From positions 1 to 64,000 of the forward strand of contig JABWCL010000002.1 of assembly GCA_013360295.1 (NCBI GenBank): a DNA stretch of 64,000 bases, given 5' to 3'. The notes under the pieces were generated by a model, which was not told where the DNA came from, ran no database searches, and saw nothing but the letters and a program-made list of their open reading frames with translations. Shown here in pieces: positions 1 to 8,622 of the stretch. Within the stretch, counting starts at the first letter, position 1; each line of letters starts with the position of its first letter. Source of the DNA: Ignavibacteriaceae bacterium. Its GTDB lineage: Bacteria > Bacteroidota > Ignavibacteria > Ignavibacteriales > Ignavibacteriaceae. Position numbers and translations under genes: made by a program.

Positions 1-178
1 TATCCGGTACAGCCCTTTCCATCACCGTGCGGAAGCCAAGTTGATTATGCAGGACGGTATTGTGATACCCCCACGCGCTCCAATGTATATTGTCTGAATT
101 AAAGCTTGATTGGCTCTGGCATAATGCCGAAGTTGATAATATAAATGAAATAGAAATTATTTTGAACCTTAGGAACAT
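1..178 (-). CDS. Secreted protein, N-terminal fragment (cut by window edge)
   Basis: This is the start of a minus-strand gene that runs off the left edge of the window. It begins with ATG at 178, preceded 7 bases upstream by a strong Shine-Dalgarno sequence (GGAGGA, 186-191). The first 22 or so residues form a typical signal peptide: a basic MFLRFK start, a hydrophobic stretch, then a small-residue cleavage region. The next 30 or so visible residues (including NIHWSAWGYHN) match no family I recognise. It is probably an exported or cell-surface protein. The ribosome binding site and signal peptide make the gene itself credible, but no function can be given from 59 codons. Confidence 0.65.
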   Translation of the reverse strand, partial: MFLRFKIISISFILSTSALCQSQSSFNSDNIHWSAWGYHNTVLHNQLGFRTVMERAVPD

Positions 179-653
179 AATTTAATCCTCCGGTAATTTA
201 TTCTGGTGAAATTACAAAAATATAATTCTGAATTCAAGAGCTTTAAGTGAGCAATGGCATAAATTATGGAGTGAAATAGTGTAGCTTTTATGAGGCCAGG
301 AGAGAAAATAACTCAGCGCATAACACGGTTAGCCCCCTCGGTCAGGGGAGGAGAAAACTTTCCGCGCGTCATAATCAACCAGCGGCTTATATTATTTCTG
401 ACAAAGGATTTCATCGAGCCTCATTGTTTGTCTTATTATTAAAGAAAATATATTTTTACAACTAGAATAAATAATATATAACGACAAAGTCAAGCGAAAT
501 AATCACTTTAACTAATTGTTTTTTAACTGCAACAATCTGCGCAAATCCACAAACATCCGCGTCATCTGCGTTCCATCCTCTTTTTACAATCCCCGAATCA
601 CTTACGCGGAAGATATTCTTAATTCTTAATTCTTGATTCTTAATTCTTAATTT
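179..653. other. Intergenic region with short repeat elements
   Basis: No gene is seen in these 475 bases. They hold three repeat-like pieces: a CCCCT/AGGGG hairpin near 325-338, a GC-rich motif at 534-578 with the core ATCCGCGTCATCTGCGTTC, and AT-rich TTAATTCTTAAT units at 615-660. The last contains a 19-mer found at other intergenic sites in this window. Confidence 0.6.
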
Positions 654-659
654 TTAATT
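641..659. repeat. 19-bp AT-rich intergenic repeat, copy 1
   Basis: TAATTCTTAATTTTTAATT, the exact reverse complement of the copies at 3407-3425 and 29975-29993. It overlaps the last codons and the stop of the adjacent minus-strand gene and is preceded by further imperfect TTAATTC units. Confidence 0.75.
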
Positions 660-1616
660 ACAATTAAGGTACTCTTTACGCTTATCAAACACCCCAAAGA
701 ATCCGCCTGTATGCACAAACAAAACGCCTGGGTCGCACTTAAGCGCTTTATAATAGGCATTAAACGCTTTCCCAGTATATACCGGATCAAGCACGATTCC
801 AGTCTCCGCTGCAAAATCCCTGATCAGCTTCACTTTTACTGTATCTATTTTTTTATACCCCTCCTCGGAATAACCGTCAATTATTTTAAGCCTTTTTAAC
901 GGGTCACCGCATTTTAAGGAGTAGGAAGAGACCGTTGCACTTACAATTGCTTCAATCTTTTCATAGAGTACATCCTTAGAATAAAGTACATTTACAGCGT
1001 AAACGGTTATTTCCGCATCCAGCAGAGCCGCCCCTATCAGCATTCCAGCGGCCGTCCCTCCGCTTCCGGAAGCAGCAAGTATCCCGTTAAGATTATTAAT
1101 GCCATACTGTGCGCTGAGTTCATACATAAAGTTAACATACCCGAGAATACCAAGCGGAGAGGATCCCCCCTCCGGAATTACATATACTTTTTTCTTTCTC
1201 CTTTTTTCATATATCATTTTTTCTTTGTTCATAAGGAGAAAATTTTCGAGAAATTTTGCCTTATTAATATATTTTATTTCCGCGCCGAGGAATGAATTCA
1301 TAAACAGGTTGCCGTCAGGGTTTTTAGCGGGTGCACCCCAGAGATAAAGCCTGGATTTCAATCCGCACATTGCAGCGGCATAAGCGGTTGCGCGTGCGTG
1401 GTTGGACTGCAAACCTCCGCTGGTAAAGACTATATCTGCATTCTGTTTCATCGCGTCATAGATCAGGAAATCAATTTTACGCGCCTTATTTCCGCTCAGT
1501 TCAATTCCGGTAAAGTCGTCGCGTTTGATGAGGAAATTTTTCTTTTTATAGTTGATCTGGTAAATAGGTGTGGGAAGGTTCGCGAGGTTCAGCCTGTCGG
1601 CAAGCAGGTTTTCCAT
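654..1616 (-). CDS. PLP-dependent D-cysteine desulfhydrase / ACC deaminase family protein
   Basis: This is a cytoplasmic pyridoxal-phosphate enzyme of the fold-type II group that includes D-cysteine desulfhydrase (DcyD) and 1-aminocyclopropane-1-carboxylate deaminase. The conserved block LIKRDDFTGIELSGNKARK carries the PLP-binding lysine. It is followed by SGGLQSNHARATA and a glycine-rich phosphate loop, GILAASGSGGTAAG. I chose the ATG at 1616 over an upstream start at 1667. It sits 4 bases after the kdsB stop, has an AAGGAAA ribosome site, and gives a normal N-terminus (MENLLADRLNLANLPTPIY) of about 320 residues. The substrate cannot be fixed from sequence; D-cysteine desulfhydrase is a more likely role than ethylene-precursor breakdown. 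It is the last gene of the kdsB run. Confidence 0.85.
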   Translation of the reverse strand: MENLLADRLNLANLPTPIYQINYKKKNFLIKRDDFTGIELSGNKARKIDFLIYDAMKQNADIVFTSGGLQSNHARATAYAAAMCGLKSRLYLWGAPAKNPDGNLFMNSFLGAEIKYINKAKFLENFLLMNKEKMIYEKRRKKKVYVIPEGGSSPLGILGYVNFMYELSAQYGINNLNGILAASGSGGTAAGMLIGAALLDAEITVYAVNVLYSKDVLYEKIEAIVSATVSSYSLKCGDPLKRLKIIDGYSEEGYKKIDTVKVKLIRDFAAETGIVLDPVYTGKAFNAYYKALKCDPGVLFVHTGGFFGVFDKRKEYLNCN

Positions 1617-1620
1617 TTTA

Positions 1621-2373
1621 TCATTTCCTTTGTGATTTATAAATTTCTGTAGCGCGGCGGAGGTCATCCGGCGTATCCACGGAAAAGCTTTCCAGGTCTG
1701 TTTCTACAACCTTTATTCGCATCCGGTTTTCAAGCATCCGCAGCTGCTCAAGTTTTTCGGTCTTTTCCAGTTCCCCCTGCTGCAATGAAGTGAACTGCAT
1801 CAGAGCGTCGTATTTATAGACATAAAGGCCGATATGCTTATATATCAGTTCCGCTTTCAGCCATTCATTTTCATTCTGCGCATCCCGCACGTATGGTATC
1901 GGGGAGCGTGAAAAATATAAGGCGTAATTATAATTATCGAAAGTAACCTTAACCACCGCGGGTGATTTCAATTCATTGATATCCGTTATCCGCTTCATTA
2001 GCGTGGCGACATCAATTTCCGGCTCAAACAGCAGCGGAGCTACAGCCTGGTCAATCATCTCTCCTTTAATAAATGGCTCATCTCCCTGGATATTCACAAT
2101 TATTTCGGCGTCCTTGAGAGTCCTGGCCACAAACGCAATGCGGTCGGAACCGGTTTCAATATCATCGGGAGTAAAAACAACGCGCGCCCCAAAGGAGGCG
2201 GCAGTGTGCAGGATCTCTTCGTGGTCAGTCGCTATGATCAGTTCATTTATAAGCTTGGACTTCTTCGCGCTCTCATAAGTATGCTGAATAAGAGGTTTAT
2301 CGCCTATCATTGCAAGCGGCTTCCCAGGGAGCCGGGTTGAAGCGTATCTTGCGGGAATGATTCCGTAAATCAT
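1621..2373 (-). CDS. kdsB: 3-deoxy-manno-octulosonate cytidylyltransferase (CMP-KDO synthetase)
   Basis: KdsB activates KDO with CTP to give CMP-KDO, the donor for the inner core of lipopolysaccharide. The 250-residue protein has the family's usual length. It opens with the nucleotide-binding signature IIPARYASTRLPGKPL and also shows ATDHEEI, the GSDRIA region and NIQGDEPFI, all typical of KdsB. The gene points to a KDO-containing outer membrane, in line with the GT9 and LptD genes elsewhere in the window. It lies 19 bases downstream of gatC and directly upstream of the PLP enzyme, so it is probably part of one minus-strand operon with plsC and gatC. No unusual residues were noticed. Confidence 0.95.
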   Translation of the reverse strand: MIYGIIPARYASTRLPGKPLAMIGDKPLIQHTYESAKKSKLINELIIATDHEEILHTAASFGARVVFTPDDIETGSDRIAFVARTLKDAEIIVNIQGDEPFIKGEMIDQAVAPLLFEPEIDVATLMKRITDINELKSPAVVKVTFDNYNYALYFSRSPIPYVRDAQNENEWLKAELIYKHIGLYVYKYDALMQFTSLQQGELEKTEKLEQLRMLENRMRIKVVETDLESFSVDTPDDLRRATEIYKSQRK

Positions 2374-2392
2374 TTGCGGTTAGTAATTATTA

Positions 2393-2686
2393 TCAGGACT
2401 GATTAATAACTTTGGGCACCTTGAAAAACTTTTCATCGTGTTCCGGAGCGTTTCTTAAGGCTTCTTCCCGCGTAACGCCGGGCAGAACCTCATCCTCTCT
2501 AAGCGGTTTGCGGACATCAACCGGATACGAGAGCGGTTCAACGTCAGATGTATCAATCTCGTTCATCTTATCCATATACTTTAATATCTGGTTGAGGTCC
2601 TCTGAAAGCTTCACAAGTTCTTCATCGGAAAACTGAAGCCTCGCGAGGGCAGCGGTATATTTTACCTGTTCAATCGTAACGCTCAT
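2393..2686 (-). CDS. gatC: Aspartyl/glutamyl-tRNA amidotransferase subunit C
   Basis: GatC is the small stabilising subunit of GatCAB, which converts Glu-tRNA(Gln) and Asp-tRNA(Asn) to Gln-tRNA and Asn-tRNA. The 97-residue length fits. The family pattern is clear: ALARLQFSDEEL near the N-terminus, then DVEPLSYPV, LREDEV and the C-terminal FKVPKVI. Its first codon overlaps the plsC stop by 4 bases, so the two are probably translationally coupled. gatA and gatB are not in this window. The gene matters here because the same window also encodes GatD and GatE (45358-48843), an alternative amidotransferase for Glu-tRNA(Gln). Confidence 0.93.
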   Translation of the reverse strand: MSVTIEQVKYTAALARLQFSDEELVKLSEDLNQILKYMDKMNEIDTSDVEPLSYPVDVRKPLREDEVLPGVTREEALRNAPEHDEKFFKVPKVINQS

Positions 2687-3393
2687 AAATCTGTCTTATT
2701 TTTAATGACAATGTCCCTGACGGATTCCATCAGTTTTACTTCATCCACTTTATTTTTTATTTCTGTAGTCGGGATCGGCTGATCAAAATGAACAGTAATC
2801 GTACCCGTTTTTATGTTAAAAGTTCCCTTCGGAAGCAGCCTTGCGGCACCGCTAATAGAGACAGGGATGATATCGTAACCGACACGCGATGCAAGATAGA
2901 ACGCTCCCCGTTTAAATGGCTGCACTTCACCTGTTTTGCTCCTTGTCCCCTCTGCAAAAAGCACTACGGAGAGGTTTTTCTTTTCCATCCTTTCTTTCGC
3001 AAGCTGAATACTCTTCATTGCCTCATCAGGCCTCTGCCTGTCAATCATAATATACGGTCCGATTGCCAGTTGCCAGCCGAAAAGGGGTATCTTCGTTAGT
3101 TCCTTTTTAAAGACAATCGCGACCCTGTTAGGGAACGCAAGCTGCAACGCGGGAATGTCAAACATACTCGAATGATTTGAAACAAAGACATACTTTTTTG
3201 AAGTATCAAAATTTTCAAGTCCGTTTACTTTTAGCTTCACCCCTGAAAGAAAAAGAACTCCGCTGGAAAATATTTTAGTAAGCACAAAATACGACCAGTA
3301 GCTCCGGTCCACCAGTATTGATATCATCGCAACTATGGAGAGGAAAACTGTATAAATACCTATTAAAAGCAGCTTTATCGCCGACAGAATCAT
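2683..3393 (-). CDS. plsC: 1-acyl-sn-glycerol-3-phosphate acyltransferase (PlsC family)
   Basis: This protein probably acylates lysophosphatidic acid to phosphatidic acid at the inner membrane. It starts with one or two hydrophobic segments (residues 1-55). The catalytic NHSSMFD motif (H-X4-D) follows at about residue 73, then FAEGTRSKTGEVQPFKRG at about 147, which binds the glycerol phosphate, and a later VPVSISGA-like segment. The length of 236 residues is normal. It is the first gene of a minus-strand run with gatC and kdsB. The sequence does not distinguish a true PlsC from a relative acting on another lysolipid. Confidence 0.88.
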   Translation of the reverse strand: MILSAIKLLLIGIYTVFLSIVAMISILVDRSYWSYFVLTKIFSSGVLFLSGVKLKVNGLENFDTSKKYVFVSNHSSMFDIPALQLAFPNRVAIVFKKELTKIPLFGWQLAIGPYIMIDRQRPDEAMKSIQLAKERMEKKNLSVVLFAEGTRSKTGEVQPFKRGAFYLASRVGYDIIPVSISGAARLLPKGTFNIKTGTITVHFDQPIPTTEIKNKVDEVKLMESVRDIVIKNKTDL

Positions 3394-3406
3394 TTTGTCA
3401 ATTATA

Positions 3407-3425
3407 AATTAAAAATTAAGAATTA
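3407..3425. repeat. 19-bp AT-rich intergenic repeat, copy 2
   Basis: AATTAAAAATTAAGAATTA, identical to 29975-29993 and the reverse complement of 641-659 and 30041-30059. It lies just upstream of the plsC start. Confidence 0.75.
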
Positions 3426-3624
3426 AGAATAAAGATGTAAAAATTGCGGCAAAAATCCTAAGAAGAGATGCGGAAAAAATAACGGTTCCGGGTATGGTTG
3501 ATCTATTGGTGAAGGAGAGTTAAAAGTTAAAAGTTAAAAGTTAATACTCAATCTGCCCGGATCATAATCAATTTCCCCGTTAATCTGATCTCACCTCGAT
3601 TAAGATGTCATTAAACATCAACCT

Positions 3625-3698
3625 TTCCCCCTCTATTTCTAAGAATGCGAGCAGTCAGTAGATACCAACTTTTCCCCCTCTATTTCTAAGAGAGGGGG
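3625..3698. repeat. C-rich direct repeat pair, the second copy forming a hairpin
   Basis: TTCCCCCTCTATTTCTAAGA occurs at 3625-3644 and again at 3672-3691. In the second copy CCCCCTCT (3674-3681) pairs perfectly with AGAGGGGG (3691-3698) across a 9-base loop. The first copy lacks the right arm, so it looks like a truncated version. Confidence 0.7.
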
Positions 3699-3800
3699 CT
3701 GGGGGTGAGTTCTATCAACAACAACTTCAAGCCCATCATTTCCCCTTTCCTCTTATCACTCATCCCCCAAAAATCCAGTACAAAAATACTCAAATACATA

Positions 3801-3826
3801 AAAAAAGGCGGCTCATCAGGCCGCCT
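3801..3826 (-). terminator. Rho-independent terminator
   Basis: Read on the minus strand, GGCGGC and GCCGCC (arms 3820-3825 and 3807-3812) enclose a 7-base loop and are followed by a run of T (3801-3806). It lies 12 bases past the stop of the minus-strand gene at 3838. Confidence 0.85.
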
Positions 3827-3837
3827 CTTTAATAAAA

Positions 3838-4155
3838 TTAGCTCTTTGGTTTAGAGTCTGTTTTCTTGGCTTCTTTTTTAGTTTTAGCCTCACCCGGGCA
3901 GCAACCGGCTGATTCTTCTGTCTCACAGCTTTCGCTTTCTTTTACGGATTTACTTTTTTTATTATCTACTTTCGTAGGCTGTAAACCTGTGTTTTTCGAA
4001 TCCAGAATAACTGAATGTCCGTTTTCCGGAACTTCACACCATTTTTCTTTGGTTTCTTTGCTTTCCTTGCTGTTTTTCGCGGCTTTTTTATCATCAGCCT
4101 GCGTAAAAGTTACAAATAAAGCGAGAACAAAACTCAGCAACAACATTTTTTTCAT
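3838..4155 (-). CDS. Small lysine-rich exported protein with cysteine pairs
   Basis: This 105-residue protein belongs to no family I recognise. It has a clear signal peptide (MKKMLLLSFVLALFVTF, then TQA), an AAGGAAA ribosome site, and a terminator right after it, so it is very likely a real gene. The mature part is highly charged and rich in Lys, Glu and Ser. It holds a lone Cys (KWCEVPENGHSVI) and a later cluster, SCETEESAGCCPGE. The cluster suggests metal binding in the periplasm, which is inference. It lies 10 bases downstream of a YHS-type metal-binding protein, and the two probably form one operon. A heavy-metal handling pair is a reasonable but untested idea. Confidence 0.7.
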   Translation of the reverse strand: MKKMLLLSFVLALFVTFTQADDKKAAKNSKESKETKEKWCEVPENGHSVILDSKNTGLQPTKVDNKKSKSVKESESCETEESAGCCPGEAKTKKEAKKTDSKPKS

Positions 4156-4165
4156 AGGGTTTCCT

Positions 4166-4453
4166 TTATTTAGTTTGATTTAATTTTTTGATATACTTTT
4201 CAGGGTCTTTTTCAAATTTCTTCAGGCATCTTTTACAGCAGAGAGCGTATGTGACACCCTTATGAACAGCAACAATCTCACCGTCCGCTTCTTCATCCGT
4301 AACCGGACAAATTGTATTTACCGGCTTTCCCGGTTTCTGGGAGGCCACATTTTCCTTTTTAGCTTTTTCACTCTTCTTATCCTGTGCAATAGCACTTCCA
4401 TCTATTCCGGCAACCAAAAACATCAATGCGACTATCACTACTAAAATTCTCAT
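4166..4453 (-). CDS. Exported YHS-domain-like small metal-binding protein
   Basis: A 95-residue exported protein. I placed the start at the ATG at 4453, which has a GAGGT ribosome site 9 bases upstream and leads straight into a signal peptide (MRILVVIVALMFLVAG). An in-frame start at 4504 would put 17 polar residues in front of it. After a lysine-rich linker comes a YHS/TRASH-like domain: NTICPVTDEEA, then VAVHKGVTYALCCKRC and FEKDPEKYI. These domains bind transition metals through paired cysteines and often occur in copper or heavy-metal proteins. The role is inferred from the domain alone. It shares an operon with the lysine-rich protein downstream. Confidence 0.82.
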   Translation of the reverse strand: MRILVVIVALMFLVAGIDGSAIAQDKKSEKAKKENVASQKPGKPVNTICPVTDEEADGEIVAVHKGVTYALCCKRCLKKFEKDPEKYIKKLNQTK

Positions 4454-4551
4454 ATTTGCTACCTCGCAATTATTATAAAATGTAAAATATTGGTAAATAT
4501 ACAATAATATATAACAAAAAAAAGTGATAAAAGATTCAGAATAAAAAAATT

Positions 4552-5055
4552 TTACAGGGTGAGTTTATCGTTCTTTTGTGCCGACTCTTCCGCGATTTTC
4601 AGTTTATAAGCTAACACCTTACCCTGTAAGGAGTTATCGAAGGCTGAAAGGAACTGAACAGCCAGCAATCCTGCATTCTTCGCCATATTGATTCCCACTG
4701 TAGCCACAGGTACGCCATTTGGCATCTGGACGATTGAGAGCAACGAATCCAGGCCGTCTAAAGATTTTGATTTTATCGGTACTCCGATGACCGGAAGGGG
4801 TGAAAAAGCCGCCGTCATTCCCGGCAGATGGGCTGCCCCACCGGCACCGGCGATGATGATCTTGATTCCACGCGAAGGGGCTTCTTTACCGTAAGATGCC
4901 ATAAGATCGGGAGTCCGGTGGGCTGAAACTATCTTTATTTCATAAGGTACGCCGAATTCATCCAGAATAGCGCCCGCGTCTTTCATTACCGGGAGGTCGC
5001 TGTCGCTCCCCATAATAATACCAACGACCGGATTATTCGTTTCATCCTTTTTCAT
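4552..5055 (-). CDS. purE: N5-carboxyaminoimidazole ribonucleotide mutase
   Basis: Class I PurE rearranges N5-CAIR to CAIR in purine biosynthesis. The 167-residue protein has the defining [13 protein letters not shown] start, the SAHRTPD active-site loop with the catalytic histidine, and [14 protein letters not shown]. Its ATG overlaps the purK stop by 4 bases. The purK gene just upstream, whose enzyme makes the N5-CAIR substrate, supports a class I rather than class II assignment. No other purine genes are present here. The 98 bases to the next gene downstream hold no clear terminator. Confidence 0.96.
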   Translation of the reverse strand: MKKDETNNPVVGIIMGSDSDLPVMKDAGAILDEFGVPYEIKIVSAHRTPDLMASYGKEAPSRGIKIIIAGAGGAAHLPGMTAAFSPLPVIGVPIKSKSLDGLDSLLSIVQMPNGVPVATVGINMAKNAGLLAVQFLSAFDNSLQGKVLAYKLKIAEESAQKNDKLTL

Positions 5056-6188
5056 ATTATGATACTCCTTTCAATCTTTTTGGCTTTGTTGACAAGTTCA
5101 TTCATATCATTTCCCTTTACCGTAATATGCCCCATCTTCCTCCCCCTGCGTGATAGTTTTTTCCCATACATATGGAGGTGGAAGTTCCCCTTTTTAAGTA
5201 CCTGATCATAATTTTTTATTTCACCGGTGCCTTCAACCCTGCCAAGTATATTTATCATGACGGCATTGCGGCAGTTCATTTCCGTATTGCCAAGCGGCAG
5301 ATTGAGCACGGCCCTTATATGGTTTTCGAACTGAGATGTAATGGTTGATTCGATAGTATAATGCCCTGAATTATGCGGACGGGGAGCCATTTCATTCACC
5401 AGAATTGATCCGTCTTTAAGATAAAACATCTCAATGCCGAAGATACCGTAACCCTCCACCGCTGCCACCGCTTCAACCGCGACCTGTTCCGCCAGTTTTC
5501 GTGCCCGGACCGGTATCTGCGCGGGAGCGAGTACAAGTTTGCAGATATGATTTTCCTGCACAGTCTCGACCACAGGATAAACTTTAGTTTCCCGTTTTGT
5601 ACGCACAACCATCACAGCAAGTTCTTTTTCAAAATCAACAAAACTTTCAGCATATATTTCCGAGTGACGGTTCAGCAGTTTACTCAGCGCTTCACGGTAT
5701 CCCCTCTCGTCTCTTACCAGTGCGTTTCCGTAACCGTCATAACCCATCTTCCGCGATTTAAGTATAAACTTCTTACCGAATAATTTACTTAGGGCAGGAT
5801 ACGCAGTCATATCAGTAACAGGGATAAATCCGGGGACCGGGATCCCGTTCGAAGCAAGCGTCCTTTTTTGAATATACTTATCCTGTATCAGCGAGATCGT
5901 GTAAGATGAGGGGATCATTTCAACCCCCAAACTTTCAATAAACTCGAGATGGCCAGAATCAATAAATTCATTTTCCAGCGTTACAACTGACACACTTTCA
6001 GCGAATTTTTTAAGTAGCTCGCGATCATCAACCCAGCCTACGTGCTCTTTAGGTGTAAGCATTCCCGCGGGTGAATCTTTTTCTTTTTCCATTACCGCGA
6101 CAGGAATTCCCATCCTGCTTGCGGCGTGCAGTGACATACGGGCTAACTGCCCTCCGCCTAGTATTCCAATAGTATTTTGCTTTATCAT
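5052..6188 (-). CDS. purK: N5-carboxyaminoimidazole ribonucleotide synthase
   Basis: PurK is an ATP-grasp enzyme that carboxylates AIR using bicarbonate and ATP. The protein begins with the nucleotide-fold motif [12 protein letters not shown], and ATP-grasp residues follow, including [31 protein letters not shown] and the metal-binding [17 protein letters not shown] placed the start at 6188 because family members begin only a few residues before this motif. The longer frame from 6251 adds 21 atypical residues and would overlap comEC. No strong ribosome site is visible before 6188, so the start is the main uncertainty. It is coupled to purE through a 4-base overlap. Confidence 0.93.
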   Translation of the reverse strand: MIKQNTIGILGGGQLARMSLHAASRMGIPVAVMEKEKDSPAGMLTPKEHVGWVDDRELLKKFAESVSVVTLENEFIDSGHLEFIESLGVEMIPSSYTISLIQDKYIQKRTLASNGIPVPGFIPVTDMTAYPALSKLFGKKFILKSRKMGYDGYGNALVRDERGYREALSKLLNRHSEIYAESFVDFEKELAVMVVRTKRETKVYPVVETVQENHICKLVLAPAQIPVRARKLAEQVAVEAVAAVEGYGIFGIEMFYLKDGSILVNEMAPRPHNSGHYTIESTITSQFENHIRAVLNLPLGNTEMNCRNAVMINILGRVEGTGEIKNYDQVLKKGNFHLHMYGKKLSRRGRKMGHITVKGNDMNELVNKAKKIERSIII

Positions 6189-6231
6189 AATCTTTTTTCT
6201 GAAACTAATCTTAAAGTTAAAAAAAGAACTG

Positions 6232-8622
6232 CTATCGCCAATCTTTTTCAATTATTTTTTTACCGTCTGATTCCAGTATAACCGCCCCCTCAAGATCACT
6301 TCTCAGCACCCTCGAATTAAAAACAGACAGATTATTCAGTACATCCTGAGAAGGATGTCCATAAACATTATGCTTTCCGGCGCTGATCAGAGCAATACGG
6401 GGCACAACCTGTTCGAGGAATTCAGGTTTCGTCCCGCTCTTACTTCCGTGATGTGACACCTTGAGAACATCAGAGCGTAGGAAATCCGCGTATGTATCCC
6501 TAAGCAGATTTTCACGGCGGGAACCGGCATCACCTGTGAATAAAAATGAAGTCTCACCATAAACTAACTTTACGATCAGGCTGTTATCATTTTTAGAAAA
6601 TCCCTCACGGTACCGGCTATCTAATATATAAACTCTAATCCCGTCAAAATCAAATAAGGTATCCCCTGTCTCCGCAACATCCGCGCCACACTCTTTGAAG
6701 TAATTAAAAATAACTTTCCCCTCCTCATCTGAAAATTGCCCTGATCCGGTGATCAATCGTTCTATTCTCCCTTCTGCCGCAAGCGCGGTAAATCCTCCGA
6801 AGTGATCTGCATCAGTATGGCTCATCAGCGCGAGATCTATTCTGCCCAGGCCAAGCCTCTCCATTAAAGGGATAAGTATACGGTCGCCGCTGTTAAAGTT
6901 CTCATCTGCCTTGCCTGCGTCAATAAGAATTGTTCTCCCGCGCGGACTCTTAATGAGAAAAGCATCTCCCTGCCCGACATCCACCATCATCACACTCATT
7001 TTCCCTTCTGCCAGGACTGCGGAAGACCCAACCGAGAAAACAACTACGGCGGTTAAAAATAATACTATCAGTGCAGCAGAGGGAATAATGCTTGTATATC
7101 GTCGCAATAACCAAACCAGCGAAATAATAAGCGCGGTTAAAATAATAAAATCGTAAAGTGTGATAGACTCCAGAGGAAGATACGCTGCAGGTATCCCGGC
7201 GGTAAAATGCACGGTTTCAAACAAGAGATAAGTCAACAGGTTGTTGGTCTCCGCAAGAATACCTGCTAACCCGGTGGAAACTCCGGCAATTATAAGCGTA
7301 ACCAAACCATTCGCCACAAGCACATTGCTTAAGGGGACAGCGATTATATTCGCGGGTATGCTCATAAATGAAAATATGCCAAAATAGTAATGTGTAAGAG
7401 GAAGGATTGCCAGTTGTGCGGAGATTGTTGCCAGCACAAGTTCCATCCCCCAACGCGGCAAAGATGACAATCTGATTTTAGCATAAACTATTTTTCTGAA
7501 TTCAGGAAAAATAAAAATAAGCCCCAAAACAGCCGCGTATGATAGCTGAAATCCGGGCGCGAAAAGATCATCGGGATTTATCAGCAGGTTAATCATCGCT
7601 GCCAATGCCACGATGTTCACAATGTCGCGGCTTCTGTTTGCCGCAATCGCGAACATTCCCAGCGCTGCCATCAGTACCGCGCGCATTACAGGCGCGGGCG
7701 CCCCGGTTAAAAACATAAATAGAAAAAGTGAAGCGGCTGTGATTCCAAACCGAGGTATCAGGGGAAATCTTTGAAGAAGGAAGAAAAGTATAAGCGAGAT
7801 CACTATTATATGCAGGCCAGATATGGCGATTATATGCACCAAACCTGTACGCATAAAATCTTTCATCAGGTTCGCGTCAATTTCAGATCTGTCTCCTAAG
7901 ATCAATCCTTTCAGAAATCCTGCCGTCTGCCTGTCGTGCAATTCATCAATCGTGTACCCCAACTGCTTACGCCACTTATTTATAGTACCACCGAAGGAAG
8001 CACCCCCCTTCTTCATCCACTTCACCTCCTCTATTGTATTTAAGTAAATGAATCCGGTGATGTTTTTCCTGTTCAGGTATTCGCGATAGTCAAATTCCCC
8101 TGGATTTCTCCTTTCCGGGGGCTTGTGATAGTTTCCGCGAACTTCAATCAGATCGCCTGTTTTCAGTTCACGGTGCAATTCTCTCATATCCCTCTCAGCC
8201 TTATCACGCACCCGGACTACAATCTCATTCATAAAAATCGAGTAATCCCCGCCCTCAAAAGTCATCAGTTCTAATGTAAGATCAAATTTATCCTCCTGAA
8301 GAAGTGAAATATCTTTTATTACCCCTGTTGCTGTGATACCCTTAAGATTGTCGTAAGGAATAAAATCAATAACTCTGCTGCTTTTCTTTGACGCCTGAAG
8401 TATTGCCCCGGCAGAAATAAAATTTAAAAGTACAAGTCCGAGTAAAATTGTCTGTAAAGTGGCAGAAGGCCGGGCACGTTGAAGAAGAAATATTAGCAGC
8501 GTGGCGGCAAAGATTATTGCGGCATAAATTAAGAGCGCAGCTGTTTCATTAAGGAGGTATTCCCCGGTCAGTATCCCAGCTATTAAAAATAATACAGCCG
8601 TTTTAACCGGATAGGTTTTCAC
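6232..8622 (-). CDS. comEC: ComEC/Rec2-family DNA uptake channel protein
   Basis: ComEC is the inner-membrane channel that passes single-stranded DNA into the cytoplasm during natural transformation. The 796-residue protein has all three usual parts: N-terminal membrane helices with an OB-like DUF4131 segment (roughly 1-200), the Competence membrane domain (about 215-500, with HIIAISGLHI at 263), and a C-terminal metallo-beta-lactamase-like domain (from about 545; VDVGQGDAFLI, MSHTDADHFGG, LLRSDVLKVSHHGS). It starts with GTG at 8622, overlapping the stop of the upstream gene by 4 bases. No other competence genes are in the window. The metal-site residues HTDADH look intact. Confidence 0.93.
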   Translation of the reverse strand: MKTYPVKTAVLFLIAGILTGEYLLNETAALLIYAAIIFAATLLIFLLQRARPSATLQTILLGLVLLNFISAGAILQASKKSSRVIDFIPYDNLKGITATGVIKDISLLQEDKFDLTLELMTFEGGDYSIFMNEIVVRVRDKAERDMRELHRELKTGDLIEVRGNYHKPPERRNPGEFDYREYLNRKNITGFIYLNTIEEVKWMKKGGASFGGTINKWRKQLGYTIDELHDRQTAGFLKGLILGDRSEIDANLMKDFMRTGLVHIIAISGLHIIVISLILFFLLQRFPLIPRFGITAASLFLFMFLTGAPAPVMRAVLMAALGMFAIAANRSRDIVNIVALAAMINLLINPDDLFAPGFQLSYAAVLGLIFIFPEFRKIVYAKIRLSSLPRWGMELVLATISAQLAILPLTHYYFGIFSFMSIPANIIAVPLSNVLVANGLVTLIIAGVSTGLAGILAETNNLLTYLLFETVHFTAGIPAAYLPLESITLYDFIILTALIISLVWLLRRYTSIIPSAALIVLFLTAVVVFSVGSSAVLAEGKMSVMMVDVGQGDAFLIKSPRGRTILIDAGKADENFNSGDRILIPLMERLGLGRIDLALMSHTDADHFGGFTALAAEGRIERLITGSGQFSDEEGKVIFNYFKECGADVAETGDTLFDFDGIRVYILDSRYREGFSKNDNSLIVKLVYGETSFLFTGDAGSRRENLLRDTYADFLRSDVLKVSHHGSKSGTKPEFLEQVVPRIALISAGKHNVYGHPSQDVLNNLSVFNSRVLRSDLEGAVILESDGKKIIEKDWR

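Larger units (their letters stand above)
3394..3837. other. Intergenic region with repeats and a terminator
   Basis: No coding sequence is seen in these 444 bases. They contain one copy of the 19-bp AT-rich repeat (3407-3425), four GTTAAAA-type units at 8-bp spacing (about 3520-3543), two copies of a C-rich motif (3625-3644 and 3672-3691), and a factor-independent terminator (3801-3826) for the minus-strand gene that follows. Confidence 0.65.

Noticed and set aside
3520-3543. GTTAAAA-type units as a further Pho-like array
   Set aside because: The period is 8 bases, not 11, and the units do not match TTAACA.
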